Made by a program: the position numbers and the translations under genes | Assembly: GCA_018648945.1 (NCBI GenBank) | Contig: JABGQJ010000212.1 | Span: 1 to 10,950, forward strand | Reading direction: 5' to 3' | Source of the DNA: Victivallales bacterium | Lineage (GTDB): Bacteria > Verrucomicrobiota > Lentisphaeria > Oligosphaerales > Lenti-02 | DNA length: 10,950 nt | Notes under the pieces: model-generated | What the model was told of the DNA's origin: nothing | The model's database searches: none | Seen by the model: only the letters and a program-made list of their open reading frames with translations | In this document: piece by piece, positions 1 to 5,621 of the stretch | Layout of the letters: each line of letters starts with the position of its first letter | How positions within the stretch are numbered: the first letter of the stretch is position 1

Positions 1-147
1 AACGCCATATAGTCGGACTCTAATTTTCTTTCCATCTCTTTCAACATCAATGGTGTCTCCATCAACCACATGTACCACCTTGCCGGACCAGGCATGGCAG
101 AGGGATGGAATGGCTAAGAGCACAGTAAAGAGCAAGGCCACCCTCAA
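1..147 (-). CDS. Secreted thermonuclease (SNase-like) family protein, 3' end outside window
   Basis: Reading the reverse strand from 147 to 1 gives 49 codons with no stop. They begin with a signal peptide (hydrophobic core about residues 3-16, ending Leu-Cys-His-Ala, cleavage expected after Ala19). The sequence GKVVHVVDGDTIDVERDGKK and then IRVRLYGV follows, which is the N-terminal beta-barrel strand pattern of staphylococcal nuclease homologues. Asp29 and Asp31 of the DGDT motif correspond to the calcium-binding aspartates, and Arg45 to the catalytic arginine. The catalytic Glu would lie beyond the left edge. In this family the enzyme cleaves DNA/RNA phosphodiester bonds outside the cytoplasm. 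No ATG is available. TTG at 147-145 gives the best signal peptide; GTG at 141-139 is the alternative, and an in-frame stop lies at 174-172. Codons (GAA, AGA, ATT, CTA, TAT) are AT-richer than those of all neighbours, and bases 1-60 are about 42% GC. The family call is firm; the start is not. Confidence 0.8.
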   Translation of the reverse strand, partial: MRVALLFTVLLAIPSLCHAWSGKVVHVVDGDTIDVERDGKKIRVRLYGV

Positions 148-3100
148 GCTCAAAGGCCTGACCGGGGACGTCTATCTCGTCTCCGAGCCTGCTGCCGAGG
201 CAGTGGATGGCGTCCACGTCATCACCTCCTACCGGCAGAAACGCATCGACTTCGCGGTCGAGCTACGCGACCCCGGCGCTGGGCAGCGCCGCCTGGTCGC
301 CGAGATCAAGGGCCAGGGGCGCGTGGTCAAGACGATCGCGTCTCCCCTGCTCTCCCCAGCGGCCAGACTCACGTTCGGCGACGCGTGGCGCGATCCCAGG
401 CTCTGGGACACCGACACCCCAGCGAACACCTACACGGTCACCGTCTCGCTGTTCGACGAGCGGGACCGCCTGCTTGATGAATTCGAGACCATCCGTTTCG
501 GCTTTCGCGAGTTCTGGATCGAGGGACGGGACTTCCTGCTCAATGGCTCGCCGATCCATCTCCGCGCCCTGCACAACACCACCATCAACTCCCGCGCGGA
601 CAAGAGCTCACTGAGTGGTGCCCTCCGCACGATGGAGCGGATGCAGAAGTATGGCTTCAACTTCCTGATCACCGGCAACTACAATTTCTCCCCCGGCGAG
701 GTGGGCTATATAGACGGACTGCTCACAGCAGCCGACCGCACCGGCATGCTCATGTCCTTCTCGCTGCCCCACACCAAGGACTTCAACATGAAGCTCGACG
801 ACCCGGAGCAGCAGGCCCGCTACGAGGCCCTGACCCGCTGGCTCATCCGTCGGGCACGCAACCACCCCGCCGTCGTGCTCTACGCCATGAACCACAACTC
901 CACCGGCTACTATGGCGACCAAAACCCCCTGAAGATGGACGGCCGCTACCAGCCCGAAGACCACACCGACACCTTGGAGTACAAGGGCAATCCCTACCGC
1001 GCCCGCGCCCGCCGCCAAGGCACCCTCGCCGCCGACATTGCCAAGTCCCTCGATCCCACCCGCCCCGTCTACCACCACCAGTCGGGCAACCTAGGCGACC
1101 TGCATACGGTCAATATCTACCTAAACTGGGCGCCCTTGCAGGAGCGCGACGACTGGCTGAGCCACTGGGAAGCGAACGGCGCCAAGCCCATGTTCTTCGT
1201 CGAGTGGGGGTTGCCCCACGTGTCCTCCTGGTCCAGCTACCGGGGCCCGCAGTTCATCTGGCGCAACCCGGCTTTCCAGTCAGTCTGGGACTCCGAGTTC
1301 GCCGCCACCTACCTCGGCGAACGGGCCTACGAGATGACCGAACCCAAGCGCCTGAGCCTGGCCTATGAGGAAGGCCTCTGGTCCCAGGGCAAGCCATTCT
1401 ACTGGAGCTCCCTGATCCGCCATCTGCGTAGCACCGAGGAGTGCCATATGGAGATCAAGAGCCTCTTCGCAAACAGCAACTGGCGCGCCCACCGCACCCG
1501 AGGCGTCTCCGCCATGCTACCGTGGGACCAGGGCGATTTCTGGCAGCAGACGGGACGCCCCGAAACGGAGACACTCGACTGGCAAGGCCGGAACCTGCAA
1601 CAGCCCGGCATCGTCGCCGCCCTCGATACGCCCGGTAGCCAATACATCCGCGACTGTGGTGAGGAGAGCAAGTGGGAGCCCTCCTCGGTGGGCCGCGCCT
1701 TCCTGCGCTGGAACTTGCCGCTCTGCGCCTTCATCGGCGGCGGCCCCGATGCCTTCACCGACAAGAGCCACAACGCCCTGCCCGGCGAGACGCTGCGCAA
1801 GCATCTGGTCGTCCTGAACGACACCCGCCGCACCCGGCAATGCATGGCCAAATGGACCAGCCCCTTCGGCCTGGGGACCAAGACCGTCTCCGTCGAACCC
1901 GGTCGCCGGGCGTTTGTGCCGATCAGGCTCCGCGTGGCCAAGGATGCCAAGCCCGGAGAGAACCAACTGAAGGCGACCTTCACCTTCGACGATGGAACCA
2001 CCCAGACCGACACCTTCACCTTCCACGTCCTTCCCTCCCCAACCAAGCCAGCCAGTCGCGACCGCATCGCCCTGCTCGATCCCGTCGGCGATACCGCCAA
2101 GCTCCTGCGCTCCGTCGGCCTGCGCTACCGGACAGTCAAGGCCGCCGACTCGTTGGCAGGCGTGGACTTCCTCGTCTTCGGTCGCGGCGCGCTGGCCGAA
2201 TCCGGAGCGCTCCCCGACATGGCCCGCATCCGGGATGGCCTGAAGGTGCTGGTCTTCGAGCAAGATGCCACGACCCTCCGCGACCGGCTGGGGTTCCGCG
2301 TCAACGTCCAGGGCCTGCGGCGAGTCTTCCCTCGCCTGCCGAGTCACCCCGTGTTTGCGGGAGTCGCCCCCCAGAACCTGCGCGACTGGCGCGGCGACGC
2401 CACCCTCGTCCCACCGTTCCTTTCGGACCTGCCCGCCGTCGAGAACCACAATCCCAAGTGGAACTGGAGTGGTTTTGACAACACTCGCGTCTGGCGCTGC
2501 GGCAATCGTGGCAGCGTGGCCTCGGTGCTGATCGAGAAGCCCGCACGTGGCAACTGGACCGCTCTCGCCGACGGTGGTTTCGATCTCCAGTACGCCCCGC
2601 TTCTCGAAGGCGTCTTTGGCAAGGGCCGCATCCTCTTCTGCCAGCTCGATCTCACCGGTCGAAGCGAAGCCGACCCCGCCGCCGAACAGCTCTGTCGAAA
2701 TCTGGTTTCCTACCTGCAAACCGCGCCTGTCCCCGCCAGTCAGGCGGTCGCCGTCATGGGCGATGAACCGACCAGGGCCCTGGCTCAATCCCTCGGTGCA
2801 GGGACTGCCGACACGGCACAACTCCTCCTCGTCGGGCCCGGCGCAGACCTCGCCAAAGCCAAGACGCAGATCGAGAACGGTGCCAGCGCCCTGGCACTCG
2901 GGCTGTCGGCGGATGATCTCGCCAAGTTCGGGATCACCGCGGAGAAGACCGCAGGCTACTCCTCGCGAGCCGTCCTGACTGCCCCCGAGTTCGCCGGTCT
3001 CTCCGATGCCGATCTTCACTGGCGCACCAAGCTCGACTACGCCGCCATCACCACCGGTGACGTCGGCAACGACGCCCTGCGCGTGATGCCCCTCGGAAAC

Positions 3101-3796
3101 GGCAAGATCGTCCTCTGCCAAGTCGCCCCGTGGATGCTCGACGACGCCGCCAAGCCCTACCTGCGCACCAGCAAGCGGCGCAATCTCTGCCTCGTCTCCC
3201 GCCTGCTCGCCAACCTGGGTGCCACCCTCGACTCCCCCCTCCCCGAACTGCTCGCGACGCCAGCCCCCCCAAGCACTCTCGACCTGCAAGACGGCTGGCG
3301 GGGGCTGGTTGACCGCGACGATCAGGGACGCGACGGGAAGTGGTTCCTGCCCGACTTCGACGATGCCGCCTGGCAACCCGTCAAGGTCGGCACCACCTTC
3401 GAATCCCAGCGACCCGAACTGGCCGAATTCGACGGCGTCTTCTGGTACCGACTGCACTTCCGCGTACCTGAAGGCCTGCGCCAAGACCAGGAGATCATCC
3501 TCCATCTCGGTGCCATCGACGACGAATCCACCATCTGGCTCAACGGCAAGCTGCTGGGCGAAGTCAACCCCAAGACCAACCCCAAGGACTACTGGTCCTT
3601 CCCCCGCGCGTACCGGCTGAAGCCAGATCAGCTCAAGGCCGATGAGAACGTGGTGGCCGTGCGCGTGGTCGATACCCACCAAACCGGCGGCATCATCGGC
3701 AAGCCCCGCCTGTCCACCCCACCCATCTGGCTCCGCAGCCACTACATCCAGATCCCCCAAGCCGTCGACGACCCCTACCGCTACTACCGCTGGTAG
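110..3796 (+). CDS. GH2-family-like multidomain glycoside hydrolase, N-terminally truncated
   Basis: Numbering is from ATG 110 (1228 residues). Recognisable GH2 sequence starts only at GLTGDVYLVS (residue 16, base 155). In GH2 enzymes this is the end of the sugar-binding jelly roll and the entry to the Ig-like domain, so the normal N-terminal domain is missing. The order is Ig-like domain (16-135); TIM barrel (about 145-480), introduced by RFGFREFW; Ig-like domain (about 558-643); two class I glutamine-amidotransferase-like alpha/beta domains (about 651-874 and 876-1042); and a jelly-roll sugar-binding-like module (about 1058-1202) with the WLNGKLLG motif. The barrel keeps the probable nucleophile Glu365 (FFVEWG), but the acid/base position, usually Asn-Glu, reads Asn-His (His262). 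The frame stays open upstream through 50 to base 2. ATG 110 follows AGAGGG at 99-104. No signal peptide is seen. The role is probably glycan hydrolysis or binding; substrate unknown. The family is well supported; activity and the true start are uncertain. Confidence 0.8.
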   Translation: MAKSTVKSKATLKLKGLTGDVYLVSEPAAEAVDGVHVITSYRQKRIDFAVELRDPGAGQRRLVAEIKGQGRVVKTIASPLLSPAARLTFGDAWRDPRLWDTDTPANTYTVTVSLFDERDRLLDEFETIRFGFREFWIEGRDFLLNGSPIHLRALHNTTINSRADKSSLSGALRTMERMQKYGFNFLITGNYNFSPGEVGYIDGLLTAADRTGMLMSFSLPHTKDFNMKLDDPEQQARYEALTRWLIRRARNHPAVVLYAMNHNSTGYYGDQNPLKMDGRYQPEDHTDTLEYKGNPYRARARRQGTLAADIAKSLDPTRPVYHHQSGNLGDLHTVNIYLNWAPLQERDDWLSHWEANGAKPMFFVEWGLPHVSSWSSYRGPQFIWRNPAFQSVWDSEFAATYLGERAYEMTEPKRLSLAYEEGLWSQGKPFYWSSLIRHLRSTEECHMEIKSLFANSNWRAHRTRGVSAMLPWDQGDFWQQTGRPETETLDWQGRNLQQPGIVAALDTPGSQYIRDCGEESKWEPSSVGRAFLRWNLPLCAFIGGGPDAFTDKSHNALPGETLRKHLVVLNDTRRTRQCMAKWTSPFGLGTKTVSVEPGRRAFVPIRLRVAKDAKPGENQLKATFTFDDGTTQTDTFTFHVLPSPTKPASRDRIALLDPVGDTAKLLRSVGLRYRTVKAADSLAGVDFLVFGRGALAESGALPDMARIRDGLKVLVFEQDATTLRDRLGFRVNVQGLRRVFPRLPSHPVFAGVAPQNLRDWRGDATLVPPFLSDLPAVENHNPKWNWSGFDNTRVWRCGNRGSVASVLIEKPARGNWTALADGGFDLQYAPLLEGVFGKGRILFCQLDLTGRSEADPAAEQLCRNLVSYLQTAPVPASQAVAVMGDEPTRALAQSLGAGTADTAQLLLVGPGADLAKAKTQIENGASALALGLSADDLAKFGITAEKTAGYSSRAVLTAPEFAGLSDADLHWRTKLDYAAITTGDVGNDALRVMPLGNGKIVLCQVAPWMLDDAAKPYLRTSKRRNLCLVSRLLANLGATLDSPLPELLATPAPPSTLDLQDGWRGLVDRDDQGRDGKWFLPDFDDAAWQPVKVGTTFESQRPELAEFDGVFWYRLHFRVPEGLRQDQEIILHLGAIDDESTIWLNGKLLGEVNPKTNPKDYWSFPRAYRLKPDQLKADENVVAVRVVDTHQTGGIIGKPRLSTPPIWLRSHYIQIPQAVDDPYRYYRW

Positions 3797-3828
3797 GGCC
3801 GATTGGCGTCGCTCTCAGGGGATAGCGC

Positions 3829-3835
3829 AGGGAGA
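3829..3835 (+). promoter_or_regulatory. Ribosome binding site for the 3842 gene
   Basis: AGGGAGA lies 6 bases before ATG 3842. It selects this ATG over the in-frame TTG at 3803, which has no comparable site and would put 13 extra residues before the signal peptide. Confidence 0.7.
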
Positions 3836-3841
3836 AAGCCC

Positions 3842-5449
3842 ATGCAGCACAGACCGACCCATCGCCAGCCGCGCATGGTCGCGGCGCTTCTGGCCCTGGC
3901 AATCAACAGCGTCCTGGCCGCCGCGCCTGATCTGGGAGTGGTCAGCAAGCGCGGCAACCAGTCGATAGCCCGCCTACAGACCGGGATGGCGTCGTGGACA
4001 GTCGCGATCAGCCTGAACACAGAGATGAGCATTGTTGCCGACGTCTTCGGCACCTCCCAAAAGCGGCACATCAGGTCCCTTCTTGAAGCCAACGGGCGAC
4101 GCAAGCCACTGGCCGACCTCACCATGTCCGAGAGCCAATGGCACGTCCGGGAACGCCAAGGCATTCATGGCAGATACAGACCATACGAAGCCCCGTTCAG
4201 TCTCGCTTTGCTGTCTGTCTTCGTCGCGCGAGTAGAGCCGCAGTTCGTCATCGAGCGCGATGCGGGACTGGGCGAACACCTCAAGACCACTGGGACGGTC
4301 GCCACCTACAGGTCAAAGCTCCCCGAGGAACAGGAGCGGATGCTCCGCAGTGTGCTGAAGCAGGCGGAGAAGCTCAAGGAGCACGGGGAGCTGTCGGCCA
4401 AGATGAAGCAGACGTGCCGCGAAGCCAAACAGCTGCTAACCGAAGGCATAGAGACGGAAGTGGATGTCGAATCGGGGCTGATGCGCAAATACGGCGCCAC
4501 CAGACTCCAGACACGGGTCAGCAACTTCAGGTGGCACAGGAAGGTGGACAGAGACCGGTTCAGGATTCCAGACAGTGGTGAAGACCACACGAGCGACCCG
4601 ACAGAGGCGGATATGAACGAGATCGTGATGATCTCCAACCTCGCCAGTTGGACTCCTGCCATGGGCAAGGGGGGGGAGCCTGACGGTCGGCTGCTGGACC
4701 TCAAGCGAGATGTTCTGCGCCGGATTCCGTTCGTGGGCATGGCGGTGCAGGGAGGCTGCTTTCTGAAGGGCAGGAAGGAGGTCGTGGCCGTGGGCATGCC
4801 CCCCGAAGGAGGACGATTTGGCCTCTACATCATCGACCTATCGACGGGGGAGAGCCGAGAACTCCAGGACGCTGAGCTCGGTACCGGCTTCTTCTTTGGC
4901 CCGTGCCTATCACCCGATGGGCAGACCATCGCCGTGAGTTTCATGAAGGCAGTCAACATCACAGAACCCTCGATCATCGTGCTGTTCAATGTCGGGAGCG
5001 GCAAAGCCAGCATACTCGGCAAGGTGATCGGCGGCCAGAATATGGCCTGGTACCCGGACGGCAAACGGCTGTTCATGATGCGCGAGGAATCCGTGGGCAT
5101 GGACAAGCCTTCGGTGAAGACCATCTGTTGCATGGACATGGGCGGGAGCATCAAGGACATTCGTGAAGGGAGCAGGGCGATTCTGCTGCATGATGGCCGG
5201 ATTCTCTTCACCAAGAACGGCGAGAGGAGCTGGCATACCTGCAGTGGCGAGGGTGGCGATGTACGGAGGTTCTTTGGCGGGATGAGCGAGTATGGCTTCC
5301 CGAGCCGCTCTCCCGACGGGACGCGCCTGCTAATGATGAAATTCGACAAGGCGACGGGGCCGCGACCGACAATCGTCAACCTGAAGAACGGAACGACAAA
5401 GCCGGCGACCGCCCGCGGTGGCCTGTGGGCATGGCCGAACTGGCTGTAG
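3842..5449 (+). CDS. Secreted protein: LolA-like N-terminal half plus TolB/PD40-like beta-propeller
   Basis: 535 residues from ATG 3842. A basic N-terminus and the hydrophobic stretch MVAALLALAINSVLAA (about 12-27) form a signal peptide. Residues about 40-250 resemble the LolA/LppX lipoprotein-carrier fold: a strand-rich start, then an 'evDVESGLMRKYG...RVSNFRWH' passage like the paired strands of that family. A charged helical stretch (about 159-199, rich in Lys/Glu) is inserted. Residues about 280-535 are a propeller with three clear PD40/TolB signatures: LSPDGQ (about 356), YPDGKR (about 403) and SPDGTR (about 489). LolA-like domains carry lipid or lipoprotein, and TolB-like propellers bind protein partners in the periplasm; either role here is inference. 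The gene starts 45 bases after the GH2-like stop with no promoter seen between, so co-transcription is plausible. The propeller is fairly sure, the LolA relation tentative, and no specific function is recognised. Confidence 0.75.
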   Translation: MQHRPTHRQPRMVAALLALAINSVLAAAPDLGVVSKRGNQSIARLQTGMASWTVAISLNTEMSIVADVFGTSQKRHIRSLLEANGRRKPLADLTMSESQWHVRERQGIHGRYRPYEAPFSLALLSVFVARVEPQFVIERDAGLGEHLKTTGTVATYRSKLPEEQERMLRSVLKQAEKLKEHGELSAKMKQTCREAKQLLTEGIETEVDVESGLMRKYGATRLQTRVSNFRWHRKVDRDRFRIPDSGEDHTSDPTEADMNEIVMISNLASWTPAMGKGGEPDGRLLDLKRDVLRRIPFVGMAVQGGCFLKGRKEVVAVGMPPEGGRFGLYIIDLSTGESRELQDAELGTGFFFGPCLSPDGQTIAVSFMKAVNITEPSIIVLFNVGSGKASILGKVIGGQNMAWYPDGKRLFMMREESVGMDKPSVKTICCMDMGGSIKDIREGSRAILLHDGRILFTKNGERSWHTCSGEGGDVRRFFGGMSEYGFPSRSPDGTRLLMMKFDKATGPRPTIVNLKNGTTKPATARGGLWAWPNWL

Positions 5450-5523
5450 GCTGCCGCCAGCAGTTCGGGACGAGCGCATGGCCAGGGCGGCATGATCGGC
5501 GGCACTCCGACGCGAGACGCTGT

Positions 5524-5540
5524 GGTCGCCTCAGGCGACC
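5524..5540. other. Perfect 7-bp stem-loop in the 5450-5621 intergenic gap
   Basis: GGTCGCC and GGCGACC flank a 3-base loop (TCA). It lies 75 bases after the stop of the preceding gene and about 80 bases before the next start. No T-run follows, so it is not a convincing intrinsic terminator. It could be a weak terminator, an RNA stabiliser or a palindromic operator. Nothing else is recognised in this 172-base gap. Confidence 0.4.
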
Positions 5541-5610
5541 GACGCCGGACTTGCCCAACCCGCGTCTCCCCACTATTGGTATGGCAATACAGCCAGCGTG
5601 ACCGAAGCAT

Positions 5611-5616
5611 GGAGAG
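5611..5616 (+). promoter_or_regulatory. Ribosome binding site for the 5622 gene
   Basis: GGAGAG ends 5 bases before ATG 5622. It favours that ATG over the in-frame GTG at 5598, which lacks a purine-rich site and would add eight residues in front of a good signal peptide. Confidence 0.65.
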
Positions 5617-5621
5617 AGTGC

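Noticed and set aside
50..109. Extending the GH2-like protein to ATG 50 or further left
   Set aside because: The bases encode the nuclease domain on the other strand with strong motif support; the forward translation there is Ser/Thr-rich and unlike GH2.
1517..3760. Very long open frame (747 codons) on the reverse strand inside the GH2-like gene
   Set aside because: It is an antisense shadow of a GC-rich, C-ending-codon gene. The translation is Gly/Asp/Val-rich without family motifs, while the forward strand shows clear GH2 domains.
5551..5579. TTGCCC-17-TATTGG as a promoter for the 5622 gene
   Set aside because: The spacing is right but the -10 matches the consensus at only three positions; too weak to annotate.
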